Assembly (NCBI RefSeq): GCF_001578105.1
Contig: NZ_CP014275.1
Span: 930,001 to 994,000 of the forward strand
Direction of reading: 5' to 3'
Source of the DNA: Martelella sp. AD-3
GTDB lineage: Bacteria; Pseudomonadota; Alphaproteobacteria; Rhizobiales; Rhizobiaceae
Length of the DNA stretch: 64,000 nucleotides
Shown: positions 38,424 through 47,026 of the stretch, one piece after another
Layout: the number at the start of each line of letters is the position of its first letter
How positions within the stretch are numbered: position 1 is the first letter of the stretch
Made by a program: the position numbers and the translations under genes
Notes under the pieces: generated by a model
What the model was told of the DNA's origin: nothing
What the model saw: only the letters and a program-made list of their open reading frames with translations
Database searches by the model: none

Positions 38424-40108
38424 GGAAATGGCTTGGGCCGGCGCTTTCAGCGCCGGTCACCATCTGGCTCCTGATCGCTTTTGCCGCGCCGCTTGTCGCG
38501 GTGGTATTCCTGTCCCTGCATGAATATTCCGACCCGTTCGGACCGCTGATCCAGTCGCCCTCGCTGCAGCAGTTCATCGATATCGCCTCCGACAGTTTCT
38601 ACTATCGGGTGGTGTTCGAGACGATCTGGCTGTCGGTCGCGGTCACCATCGCCTCGGCGCTGCTCGGCTATCCGGTGGCCTACTGGCTGGCGCGCATGCC
38701 GGGCAAATACCGCGCCTTTGCCTTTGCCATCGTTCTCATTCCGCTTTTGACCAATGTGGTCGTGCGCTCGCTCGGCATTATCCTGTTGCTGTCGCCGGAA
38801 GGGCTGATCAATATCGTCACCGGCTGGTTCGGCATTCCGCCCGTCAAGACCATGCTGTTCAACCACGGCGCGGTGATCGTGGCGCTGACCCAGGTGTTCA
38901 TGCCCTTCATGGTGCTGGCGCTCTACGACAATCTTCAGAACACCTCGCCGCGCGTGCACGAGGCGGCCCGAAGCCTCGGCGCCTCGCCCGCGATCCGCTT
39001 TCTGACGGTTGATCTGCCGCTGTCCCTGCCGGGGCTCAAGTCCGGCATGATCGTTGTCTTCCTGATGTCGTCGACCTCTTACGTCTCCGCCACCATGCTC
39101 GGCGGCAAGAAGGTCTGGACCACCGGCATGCTGGTGCTGCAGGAGGCCATGCACAATCTCAACACCTCGCTTGCCGCAGCGCTGGCGCTGGTGATGACGG
39201 TCACGGGCCTGCTTTTCGCCGTGCTGGCGACGCTTGCGCTCAACCGGCTGATGACCTGGCGCTATGGCGGCAGAAGCCGGCCGTTCGCGCTGCCGCGCTT
39301 TGTCGAGCCGGTCGTCAATGTCGCCGGTCCGATCATCTCCTGGCTGCTGTTTGCCGCCTCCGTCGTGCTGCTGCTGCTGCCGCTCGGCCTCGTCTTCGTC
39401 CAAAGCTTCAACGATGTGGAACTGGCGACAGCCGCCGGCTTCCGCGGCTTCACGCTGCGCTGGTATCACGAGGTCTTCGTTTCCGGCTACTACACGGATT
39501 CCTTCATCGTTTCCGTCAAGGTGGCGCTTGCGGCGCTTGCCGTGTCGCTGATCATTGCGGTGCCGGCCGCCTTCGCGCTGGCCCGCTTTCCCTTCCGCGG
39601 CCGCTCGGCGCTGCTTGCCTTCTGGCTGCTGCCGCTGACGCTTCCGCATGTGGCCCTCGGCGTCGGCATGCTGAAACTCCTGCAGATCTACGTGGCCGTG
39701 CCCGCCTTCATTGGTCTTGTGGCGATCCATGTCGTGGTCATCCTGCCCTTTGCCATCACGCTTCTGACGGCATCGGTGATCGGCCTCGACGAGGCGCAGG
39801 AAGAGGCGGCGGCAAGTCTCGGGGCGAACGCCTGGAAGCGCTTGCTGCTGGTGATCGTGCCGGGGCTGATGCCCGGCCTCTTCGCCACCTCGATCGTCGG
39901 CTTCCTCCTAAGCTTCGACGAGGTGACGGTCACGAGCTTCCTCACCACAGCCCGGCTGACGACGCTGCCGGTGCGCCTCTACGCCGAGGCCTCGTTCGAA
40001 CTGAGGCCGACCGCGCATGCGCTCTCCTCCGTGCTGATCCTGCTGACCATCGTGCTGCTCGCCATCGTCGGCCGTTTTGTCCGGCTGGACCGGCTTTATG
40101 CAAGGTAG
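38420..40108 (+). CDS. ABC transporter permease, PotB-PotC fusion
   Basis: 562 aa carrying two complete permease halves in one chain: residues about 1-280 (PotB-like) and about 295-562 (PotC-like). Each half has its own EAA loop, EAARSLGASPAIRFLTVDLP and EAAASLGANAWKRLLLVIVP. The ATG overlaps the binding-protein stop (ATGA). The related transporter further right has two separate permease genes, so the fusion state differs between paralogous systems. No frameshift or stop separates the halves; the linker LMTWRYGGRSRPFALPRF is intact. Confidence 0.9.
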   Translation: MRKWLGPALSAPVTIWLLIAFAAPLVAVVFLSLHEYSDPFGPLIQSPSLQQFIDIASDSFYYRVVFETIWLSVAVTIASALLGYPVAYWLARMPGKYRAFAFAIVLIPLLTNVVVRSLGIILLLSPEGLINIVTGWFGIPPVKTMLFNHGAVIVALTQVFMPFMVLALYDNLQNTSPRVHEAARSLGASPAIRFLTVDLPLSLPGLKSGMIVVFLMSSTSYVSATMLGGKKVWTTGMLVLQEAMHNLNTSLAAALALVMTVTGLLFAVLATLALNRLMTWRYGGRSRPFALPRFVEPVVNVAGPIISWLLFAASVVLLLLPLGLVFVQSFNDVELATAAGFRGFTLRWYHEVFVSGYYTDSFIVSVKVALAALAVSLIIAVPAAFALARFPFRGRSALLAFWLLPLTLPHVALGVGMLKLLQIYVAVPAFIGLVAIHVVVILPFAITLLTASVIGLDEAQEEAAASLGANAWKRLLLVIVPGLMPGLFATSIVGFLLSFDEVTVTSFLTTARLTTLPVRLYAEASFELRPTAHALSSVLILLTIVLLAIVGRFVRLDRLYAR

Positions 40109-40125
40109 CGGGGCGGGCCAGGAAT

Positions 40126-40370
40126 GATCCCCTTTCAAGGGCGGGGGGATCGCATATGACTTCGTCGCATAGCCCCCCGATCTTCTCTCCCCGGAGGGGA
40201 GAGATGTCGCGACAGCGACAGTGAGGGGGGAGTGTGTCACCGCGAACGCCCTCACGATCTGAAATGCCGCGCCACCCTCACTGCCCCTTTCGGGGCATCT
40301 CTCCCGCCAGCGGGAGAGAGTATTGGGGGCAAGCTGCTACGCCGTATGCGATAGCCCTTCCTCACGGGTA
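40126..40370. repeat. Rhizobial-type intergenic palindromic element
   Basis: A nested set of inverted repeats fills the gap between two converging genes. Palindromes include GATCCCC..GGGGGATC (40126-40151), CTCTCCCC/GGGGAGAG (about 40185-40203) and CTCTCCCGC/GCGGGAGAG (about 40299-40318). GTGAGGGGGGAG near 40221 pairs imperfectly with the CCACCCTCACTGCCCC block near 40272. The outer ends ATCGCATA and TATGCGAT are inverted. The layout is that of a non-coding, fold-back (MITE-like) dispersed element; copy number cannot be judged here. Confidence 0.6.
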
Positions 40371-40401
40371 GGCTACGAGCCATGAACAGTCTGCCCGCAC
40401 C

Positions 40402-41304
40402 TCAATCCGCCATTTCCCGCATCACGGTCCGGATATTCTCCACGAACACGCTGGCGATGGCGGAGATGTTGCGCCGCCCGCCGATCAGCATCAATTGCTG
40501 CGTATCGGACTGGAATTCCCGGACCGGCACATAGACGAGCCGGCCCATGCGGCTTTCGAAGGCGATATCGAAAGGGGTCAGGAAGGTGAGGTAGCCCTCG
40601 CTCATGGCAAGGTGCCGCATCATTTCGATCGAATTGGCTTCCACAGCGAACGACATCTGCAGGTTGGCGCGGGAAAAGACCTGTTCGATATGCGGGCGGA
40701 TCGCCGTGGACGGGTCGGCGCCGGCGACCGGATAGCCGACGCATTCGGAAAGCCGCACACTGGTGGAGCGCGCCAGCGGATGATCCGGCGCGACCGCAAT
40801 GCCAAGGCGGCCGATTGCGATCTCGAGCACGCTGATATCGGCGTCGCCCGGAAAATCGAAGCCAAGGCCCATATCGGCATCGCCGGCGCGCACCGCATTG
40901 CGGATGTCGTCGCCGGTGGTCATCAGCATCATCCGCACGCTGACGCCCGGATTGGCGCGCTGAAAGCGGCCGACCGCGCGCGGCAGAAGATTGGCGGCAA
41001 GCCCGCTCATCAGCGCGATCGCCACGACACCGCGTCTCAGCCCCTTCAGGTCCTCCATCATCGCCTCGGCGCGGTTCATGCCCTTCAGCGTTTCGCGCAC
41101 ATGGCCGATGAGGATTTCACCCGCCGCCGTAAGCGTCAGGCGTCGCCTGCTGCGGTCGAACAATTGCGTATCAAGCGCTTCCTCCAGCGCCGCGATCTGG
41201 CGGGAGATTGCGGAGGCCGAGACATTCAACCGTTCGGCCGTCTTGCGCACCGAGCCGGTGCGCGCGACCTCGTCGAGATAATTGAGCAGGCGTCCATGGA
41301 GCAT
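40402..41304 (-). CDS. LysR-family regulator C
   Basis: 300 aa. Helix-turn-helix: GSVRKTAERLNVSASAISRQ, IAALEEALDTQLFDRSRRRL; effector domain follows. It is not a close relative of the other two LysR proteins in the window. The ATG at 41304 has AAGGAA six bases upstream. It is divergent from the cupin/cysteine hydrolase/AtzH/amidase/GGT gene row and probably controls it; a palindrome containing a T-N11-A box lies just upstream of its start. Confidence 0.9.
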   Translation of the reverse strand: MLHGRLLNYLDEVARTGSVRKTAERLNVSASAISRQIAALEEALDTQLFDRSRRRLTLTAAGEILIGHVRETLKGMNRAEAMMEDLKGLRRGVVAIALMSGLAANLLPRAVGRFQRANPGVSVRMMLMTTGDDIRNAVRAGDADMGLGFDFPGDADISVLEIAIGRLGIAVAPDHPLARSTSVRLSECVGYPVAGADPSTAIRPHIEQVFSRANLQMSFAVEANSIEMMRHLAMSEGYLTFLTPFDIAFESRMGRLVYVPVREFQSDTQQLMLIGGRRNISAIASVFVENIRTVMREMAD

Positions 41305-41316
41305 GGCATTTCCTTT

Positions 41317-41333
41317 GTTGCCTTTCAGGCAAC
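41317..41333. promoter_or_regulatory. LysR-type box (palindrome) upstream of LysR gene C
   Basis: Perfect 7-bp arms GTTGCCT and AGGCAAC flank TTC. The inner TGCCTTTCAGGCA matches the T-N11-A LysR consensus with dyad symmetry. It is 13 bp before the regulator's start codon, in the 254-bp divergent gap to the cupin gene. Confidence 0.6.
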
Positions 41334-41558
41334 ATTCTATGCGAAAATAAATGCTTTTAAAGCGACAAAAACTGCATCACGATGCTTGCAGTGCTGAAGG
41401 CGTTCACGGCCACCGCAAAGCGTTTTTCCCCAGCTGTCGCGGCGGTTTCGGCCTTCGGTTCCGGCATGAGCGGTTCTCCAGAGGTCTCCCACCACCTTGA
41501 AATGCTCCGCGCCGCTCATGTCGGCTCTTATTGTCAGACAGGATTTCCAGAGGGTCCC

Positions 41559-41987
41559 ATGCTCACCTATGCATTCGAACAGGTCGAAAAGGCCGAGGTC
41601 TTCAAGATTGCTCCGACCGATACCAATTATTTCGCGATCCTGTTTGATCCGAAGAAGGACGAGATCGACAATATATTCGTCATCGAGATCTTTACTGTCG
41701 GCGGCGCCACGCCGCCGAACGAGCACAGCCACGCGCATGAATTTTTCTACGTCCTCGAGGGTGAGGGCATCGCTTCCAGCGACGGCGAGGAAATGCCGAT
41801 CAAAAAGGGCGACGCGCTGATGCTGCGTCCGGGCTCGGAACATGTGGTCAAGAATACTGGCTCCTCCAAGCTCTACACGCTGACGGTGATGACGCCGAAC
41901 CAGGATTTCGCCGAGCTCATCCGTTCCGGCGAGCGCGTTTCGCTGGATGCGGAAGACCTGAAGGTGCTGACCGGGAAGGCGGCCTGA
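41559..41987 (+). CDS. Cupin-domain protein
   Basis: 142 aa single-domain cupin. Motif 1 is HSHAHEFFYVLEGEG with metal-ligand His and Glu, motif 2 is PGSEHVVKNTG. Cytoplasmic. The ATG at 41559 follows CAGAGGG; an open extension upstream runs through the promoter area and is not protein-like. It is the first gene of a tight row; the next ATG overlaps its stop. It may be a small ring-opening or isomerising enzyme or a sensor; no closer assignment is possible. Confidence 0.8.
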   Translation: MLTYAFEQVEKAEVFKIAPTDTNYFAILFDPKKDEIDNIFVIEIFTVGGATPPNEHSHAHEFFYVLEGEGIASSDGEEMPIKKGDALMLRPGSEHVVKNTGSSKLYTLTVMTPNQDFAELIRSGERVSLDAEDLKVLTGKAA

Positions 41988-42772
41988 TGCGGAAAGACGC
42001 CGATGCCCTGCCGCTCGGCCCTTCGCGGCTGAACCGGTGGCAGGTTTCAAAAGGGCGGGTCGATATGGTCCGGGCGCAGCCCGCGCCGCGCCCGCTTGCC
42101 GTGAAGGACCGGGGCCGGGAGATCGTCTTCGACCTGAACCGCACCGCCATCATCGTCGTCGACATGCAGAATGATTTCTGCCATCCCGATGGCTGGCTTG
42201 CCGGAATCGGCGTCGATGTTTCTCCGGCCCGCGCGCCGATCAATCCGTTGCAGCGACTGCTTCCGGGCCTGCGGTCTGCCCAAGTGCCGGTCATCTGGCT
42301 CAACTGGGGCAACCGCGCGGACAAGGCCAACCTGCCGCCCTCCACGCTCCACGTTTACAAGCCCACGGGGCGGGAAACCGGCATCGGCGATCCGCTGCCC
42401 AACGGCGCGAATGTTCTGGAAAAGGGCAGTTGGGCGGCGGCCGTGGTGGACGAACTCGAGATCGCGGAGACTGACATTTCTGTCGACAAGTTCCGCATGT
42501 CGGGCTTTCAGGACACCGAACTCGACAGCGTGTTGCGCAATCTCGGCATCGCCACCCTGCTCTTTGCCGGCGTCAACGTCGACCAGTGCGTGCTCTGCAC
42601 CCTGCAGGACGCCGGTTTCCTTGGCTATGACTGCATTCTGGTCGAGGACTGTTCGGCAACCACCTCGCCGCAATTCTGCATGGACGCCACCCTCTACAAC
42701 ATCCGCCAGTGCTTCGGCTTCGTCTGTTCATCGGATGATATCGTCGCCGGCCTTTCGCGAGCAGACGCATGA
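41987..42772 (+). CDS. Isochorismatase-family cysteine hydrolase (biuret/ureide amidohydrolase-like)
   Basis: 261 aa. The catalytic triad is visible: D59 in IVVDMQNDF, K168 in VDKFRMSGF, C201 in VNVDQCVLCTL; the following cis-peptide region is present. Within this family, biuret hydrolase (BiuH), ureidoacrylate hydrolase (RutB) and N-carbamoylsarcosine amidase share this triad. The neighbours (AtzH/HpxZ-like, amidase) favour a ureide- or biuret-type substrate. TGATG overlap with the cupin; ATGA overlap with the next gene. Confidence 0.85.
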   Translation: MRKDADALPLGPSRLNRWQVSKGRVDMVRAQPAPRPLAVKDRGREIVFDLNRTAIIVVDMQNDFCHPDGWLAGIGVDVSPARAPINPLQRLLPGLRSAQVPVIWLNWGNRADKANLPPSTLHVYKPTGRETGIGDPLPNGANVLEKGSWAAAVVDELEIAETDISVDKFRMSGFQDTELDSVLRNLGIATLLFAGVNVDQCVLCTLQDAGFLGYDCILVEDCSATTSPQFCMDATLYNIRQCFGFVCSSDDIVAGLSRADA

Positions 42773-43179
42773 CGCAGGAAAAAGACGCCGCCGTTCAACC
42801 CGTCAATCTTCCGGACGTTCTGGAAGAGGTCACCAAACTCTGTGACCTCTATGAAGAGGCGCTGATGGAGAATGATCTCGATACGCTGGATGCGCTGTTC
42901 TGGAACAGCGAGAACACGCTGCGCTACGGCGTCGGCGAGAACCTTTACGGCATTTCCGAAATCCGCGATTTCCGCAAGGGCCGTTCCGGCGGCTCGCCGC
43001 AGCGCAACGTCATCCGCCGCCAGATCACCACTTTCGGCAGGGATTGCGCGGTCTGCGACCTCGAGTTCCAGCGGCCGGGTGCGGCCGTTCGCGGACGCCA
43101 GAGCCAGACATGGATCCGCACCGCCAACGGCTGGAAGGTCGCCGCCGCCCATGTGTCGCTCATGGGCAATTCACATTAA
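42769..43179 (+). CDS. AtzH/HpxZ-like protein (DUF3225)
   Basis: 136 aa SnoaL-like fold. The segments NDLDTLDALFWNSENTLRYG, GENLYGISEIRDFRKGRSG and SQTWIRTANGWKVAAAHVSL match the DUF3225 family, which includes AtzH (amidohydrolase acting before AtzE in cyanuric acid breakdown) and HpxZ of oxalurate catabolism. It overlaps the cysteine hydrolase gene and precedes an amidase, the same partner type that AtzH has in Pseudomonas. Confidence 0.83.
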   Translation: MTQEKDAAVQPVNLPDVLEEVTKLCDLYEEALMENDLDTLDALFWNSENTLRYGVGENLYGISEIRDFRKGRSGGSPQRNVIRRQITTFGRDCAVCDLEFQRPGAAVRGRQSQTWIRTANGWKVAAAHVSLMGNSH

Positions 43180-43291
43180 AATCGATTAGCCGGCCTGCTT
43201 CGCGCCCTGTCGTCGTTCAGCTTCGCGTTGCGTTTTCAACGACCTGCGTGCATGCTCCGGCAATCGACCCTCAAGTTTTCAGGCCTGATCC

Positions 43292-44449
43292 ATGACGCAA
43301 TCCATCGGTCCCTTCGTCGAACGTTTCGAACCTCCGATCACCTCGGAGGCGCCGGCCTCGGACCTGCTGTCAGGCCATACCGTTGCGGTGAAGGACAATT
43401 TCGACATCGAAGGCGCCGTCACCGGCGGCGGCAACCCCGAATGGGCCGAGGATCAGGCCCCGGCTTCCCGCAATGCGGCGGCCGTCCAGACCCTGCTCGA
43501 CAACGCCGCCGCCCTTGCCGGCAAGGTGCATATGGATGAGCTTGCCTACAGCCTGATGGGGATGAACGCCCGTTTCGGCACACCGGAAAATCCGGCGGCG
43601 CCGTCGCGGGTTCCGGGCGGTTCCTCGTCCGGCTCGGCTTCTGCCGTGGCCTCGGGTCTTGCCGATATCGGGCTCGGCTCGGATACGGGCGGATCGGTCA
43701 GGCTGCCGGCCGCCTTCTGCGGGCTTTTCGGCTGGCGTCCGACCCATGGCCTCGTTCCGAGCGACGGCCTGTTGCCGCTGGCCGCAAGCTACGACGTGCC
43801 GGGCTTCCTGACCCGCGATCTGGAGACGCTCGAAACGCTTGGCGAGATCTTTGCCGGAGAGCAGGAGACCGACGCCGATGTCCGGCTGGTGTATCCCGCC
43901 GATGTCTGGCGCCTGTGCGAGGACGAGGCGGCGGCGGCGCTGAAGGCGGCGCTGCCGAGGGGTGACCGCAACGACAGCTCGCTTCTGCCGGGCGGGGACC
44001 TGAAGGCCCTGCTGCCGGTGTTCCGCACCCACCAGGGTTTTGAGATCTGGCAGCATTTCGGGGGCTGGATCGAAAAACGGGAGCCGGACTTCGGTCCCGG
44101 CATCCGCGAGCGTTTCGCCATGGCGGCGAAGATCACGCCAGAGGAATTTGCCGACGCCAAGGCAAAACGCGAGGCCTTCCGGGCGCATCTGGCGCGCGTG
44201 CTGCGGCCGGGAACCGTTCTGGTCTATCCGACCTCGCCGGGGCCTGCGCCGCTTCTGACCGCCGGCAATGACATTGTCGAAACCTTCCGCAACCGGGCGC
44301 TTTCCATGCTGGCGATCGCCGGTCACGGCGGCCTGCCGCAATTGTCGATCCCGATCGCCGCAAGCCAGGGCTCGCCGCTCGGGCTGTCGCTGGTCGCAGC
44401 ACCGGGCGGCGACCGGTTGCTGATCGAAACGGCAAAACGCTTTATCTGA
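43292..44449 (+). CDS. Amidase-signature hydrolase (AtzE/AMI1-like)
   Basis: 385 aa, short for the family (usually 450-500). The Lys-cisSer-Ser triad is visible: K34 in VAVKDNFDIEG, the cis Ser in PGGSSSGSASA (about 112), nucleophile S135 in LGSDTGGSVRLPAAFCG. It lies 112 bp behind the AtzH-like gene and 7 bp before the GGT-like gene. Likely hydrolyses an amide or carboxylated urea derivative. The short length resembles plant AMI1-type amidases. Confidence 0.87.
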   Translation: MTQSIGPFVERFEPPITSEAPASDLLSGHTVAVKDNFDIEGAVTGGGNPEWAEDQAPASRNAAAVQTLLDNAAALAGKVHMDELAYSLMGMNARFGTPENPAAPSRVPGGSSSGSASAVASGLADIGLGSDTGGSVRLPAAFCGLFGWRPTHGLVPSDGLLPLAASYDVPGFLTRDLETLETLGEIFAGEQETDADVRLVYPADVWRLCEDEAAAALKAALPRGDRNDSSLLPGGDLKALLPVFRTHQGFEIWQHFGGWIEKREPDFGPGIRERFAMAAKITPEEFADAKAKREAFRAHLARVLRPGTVLVYPTSPGPAPLLTAGNDIVETFRNRALSMLAIAGHGGLPQLSIPIAASQGSPLGLSLVAAPGGDRLLIETAKRFI

Positions 44450-44456
44450 GGGCACC

Positions 44457-46043
44457 ATGCTTCACCCCGCGACAGGCTTTGACGGAGCCTTTACCGCGCC
44501 GCACCGCGCTGCAGCGCTTGCCGGCCGCGACATCCTGCGTGCCGGCGGAACGGCAATGGAGGCGATGGTTGCCGCCGCCGCGACAATCGCCGTCACCTAT
44601 CCGCATATGAACGGCATTGGCGGTGACGGTTTCTGGCTGGTCCATCGGCCCGGCCAGAAGGTGACCGGGATTTCAGCCTGCGGGCAGGCGGCAGGCCTTG
44701 CGACGCCTGAATGGTATGCGCGCCACGGCTTCGAGAAGGCGATGCCGACGCGCGGAGCCCTTGCAGCGCTCACCGTGCCCGGCACGATCGGCGGTTGGGA
44801 AAAGGCGCTGTCGCTGGTGGCGGACGGCAAGCGGCTGACGCTTGACGATCTGCTTTCTTCCGCGATCCATTACGCCGAAAACGGCATCGCGGTCACCGGA
44901 AATCAGTCGCAGTGCACGGCCGACAAGCTTGACGGCCTGAAAGACGTTCCCGGCTTTGCCGGTACTTTCCTGCTGGACGGTGCGGCCCCTGCCGCCGGTG
45001 CAAGGCTTTGCCAGAAGAAGCTGGCCGAGACCCTCAAGACACTCGCGGTGGAAGGACTATCGTCCTATTATACCGGCGACATTGCCCGCACCCATGCGGC
45101 CTTCCTTGAGGAGACCGGCTCGCCGTTGCGCTTTGAGGATTTCGCCGCCTATCAGGCCCGCATCGTCCATCCGCTTCAGATCGAAATATCACACGGAAGG
45201 CTGATGAACATGATCCCGCCGACGCAGGGCATCGCCTCTTTGATGATCCTCGCGCTGTTCGACCGGCTGGGCGTCTCCGAAGGCGAGGGGGTCGACCATC
45301 TCCACGGCCTGGTCGAAGCGACAAAACAGGCCTTCATCCAGCGCAATGCCGGGCTGGGCGATCCGGATTTCATGGCGGAACCCGCCGAGGCATGGCTTGC
45401 CGGTGACCGGCTTGATGCGCTAGCCGCCAGGATCGACATGGAGCAGGCGCTGCCCTGGCCCCATGAGCCGGCTGAGGGCGACACGATCTGGATGGGCGCG
45501 GCGGACCGCTACGGCAATGTCGTCTCCTTCATCCAGAGCGTTTACTGGGAATTCGGCTCGGGTCTGACCTGCCCTGAGACCGGCGTTTTCTTCCAGAACC
45601 GCGGCGCCGGCTTCTCGCTTGCGCCGGGTCCCAACCAGCTTGCGCCGGGAAAGCGCCCGTTCCACACGCTGAACCCCGCACTTGCGCATCTGAAGGACGG
45701 GCGCGTGATGGCTTATGGCACGATGGGCGGCGAGGGGCAGCCGCAGACGCAGGCCGCCGTGTTCTCGCGTCACGTGCAGTTCGGCCAGGATCTGCAGGCC
45801 GCCGTCACCGCGCCGCGCTGGCTGCTTGGTCGCACCTGGGGTGAGGAGACCACGACGCTGAAGCTCGAGGACCGGTTTGACCCCGCCCTCGTTGCTGCCC
45901 TGAAAACGGCCGGACACGATGTCGAGATGCTGCCGGCCTTTTCCGATGCCGTCGGGCACGCCGGCGCTGTGGTGCTGCACGAAAACGGGTTGATGGAAGC
46001 GGCGACCGATCCGCGCGCGGACGGTCTGGCGCTTGTGGACTGA
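44457..46043 (+). CDS. Gamma-glutamyltransferase-family Ntn hydrolase (HpxW-like candidate)
   Basis: 528 aa. The autoprocessing nucleophile Thr is at about residue 343 (GDTIWMGAADRYGNVVSFIQ), giving a large N-terminal and small C-terminal chain. GGNPxx-type family segments GIGGDGFWLVH, TLNPALAHLKDGRVMAYGTM and GGEGQPQTQ are present. No signal peptide is seen, so it should stay in the cytoplasm, unlike classical periplasmic GGT. Klebsiella HpxW, a cytoplasmic family member acting on oxamate, is encoded with HpxZ; the AtzH/HpxZ-like neighbour supports a similar role by analogy. Confidence 0.85.
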   Translation: MLHPATGFDGAFTAPHRAAALAGRDILRAGGTAMEAMVAAAATIAVTYPHMNGIGGDGFWLVHRPGQKVTGISACGQAAGLATPEWYARHGFEKAMPTRGALAALTVPGTIGGWEKALSLVADGKRLTLDDLLSSAIHYAENGIAVTGNQSQCTADKLDGLKDVPGFAGTFLLDGAAPAAGARLCQKKLAETLKTLAVEGLSSYYTGDIARTHAAFLEETGSPLRFEDFAAYQARIVHPLQIEISHGRLMNMIPPTQGIASLMILALFDRLGVSEGEGVDHLHGLVEATKQAFIQRNAGLGDPDFMAEPAEAWLAGDRLDALAARIDMEQALPWPHEPAEGDTIWMGAADRYGNVVSFIQSVYWEFGSGLTCPETGVFFQNRGAGFSLAPGPNQLAPGKRPFHTLNPALAHLKDGRVMAYGTMGGEGQPQTQAAVFSRHVQFGQDLQAAVTAPRWLLGRTWGEETTTLKLEDRFDPALVAALKTAGHDVEMLPAFSDAVGHAGAVVLHENGLMEAATDPRADGLALVD

Positions 46044-46049
46044 TGTGGC

Positions 46050-47012
46050 TCAGGCCGGAAAGCGCTTTCTGAGAAAACCGTCGATAAGATCCATCGCCTT
46101 TTCCTCCAGCAGCGGAAAGCCGAGCTTTCGGGCGGTTTCGGCGGCAAAACAGGCCGGGAAATCCTGCGGCCCGTAGTTCGGCGTGTCGGTGCGGTCGATC
46201 AGCGACAGCATCTCTTCGCCTGCCCGTTCGGCAAGGGCTGCAAGCAGCATCTCGACCGTCAGCGAGATGCCGGGCATGACGAGCGCCCGCGCATCTGCCG
46301 GGATCGACCCTTCAAGGTTTGCCGCGTGGATGAGCTGCGCCACCGCCGTTTCCGGCGAGGCCAGCCAGTGGCGCACATCGTCTGAGGCGGGCAGAAGCGC
46401 GCGCCGGCCTTCCAGCGGTTCGCGGATGATGTTGGAAAAGAAGCCGGAATTGCCGTGGGTGGCCTTGCCGGGCCGGACCGCGATTGTGGCCAGGCGCAGG
46501 CAGATGCCGTCGACAAAGCCCATGCGCGTATAATCGGCGATGATCGCCTCGCTCATCAGCTTCTGCGTGCCGTAGGAACTGTCCGGACGGGGCGTTGTCG
46601 CATCGTCGATCAGGGCGGGAAAGGGCGCGCCATAGACGCCGATCGACGAGGCATGGACAAGGCGCGGACAATAATCATCGCCCGCAAGACGGATCGCCTC
46701 GAGGGTTGCCCGCACCGTATCGAAATTGATGTGGTAGCCGATGGCGAAATTGCTGTCGGCCTGGCCCATGGCGGTGGCGGCCACGTGAAAGATCACGTCC
46801 GGACGCGCGGCTATCACCTCTCCGATCGTCTCGAACTCCGCCGCATCCCCCGTCACCCATTGCGTGGCATCCCCTTCGATCTCGCTCTTGCGGATATCGG
46901 AGAGAATGAGCGCGTCAAGGCTTTCAGTGCCGAGCGCGCGGCGTGCAATCAGCGTTTCGGCGAGCGCGCGGCCGATCATGCCGGAAGCGCCGATAATGGC
47001 AACGGAGGCCAT
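46050..47012 (-). CDS. NAD-dependent epimerase/dehydratase (DenD-like)
   Basis: 320 aa extended SDR. N-terminal nucleotide motif IIGASGMIGRALAE; catalytic Tyr-Lys in SSYGTQKLMSEAII with upstream Ser in VHASSIGVYG. The overall pattern resembles D-erythronate dehydrogenase (DenD), which oxidises 4-carbon sugar acids. It follows the amidohydrolase gene by 14 bp on the same strand and ends 6 bp from the convergent GGT-like gene. Confidence 0.82.
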   Translation of the reverse strand: MASVAIIGASGMIGRALAETLIARRALGTESLDALILSDIRKSEIEGDATQWVTGDAAEFETIGEVIAARPDVIFHVAATAMGQADSNFAIGYHINFDTVRATLEAIRLAGDDYCPRLVHASSIGVYGAPFPALIDDATTPRPDSSYGTQKLMSEAIIADYTRMGFVDGICLRLATIAVRPGKATHGNSGFFSNIIREPLEGRRALLPASDDVRHWLASPETAVAQLIHAANLEGSIPADARALVMPGISLTVEMLLAALAERAGEEMLSLIDRTDTPNYGPQDFPACFAAETARKLGFPLLEEKAMDLIDGFLRKRFPA

Positions 47013-47026
47013 GGACTATTCCCTTC

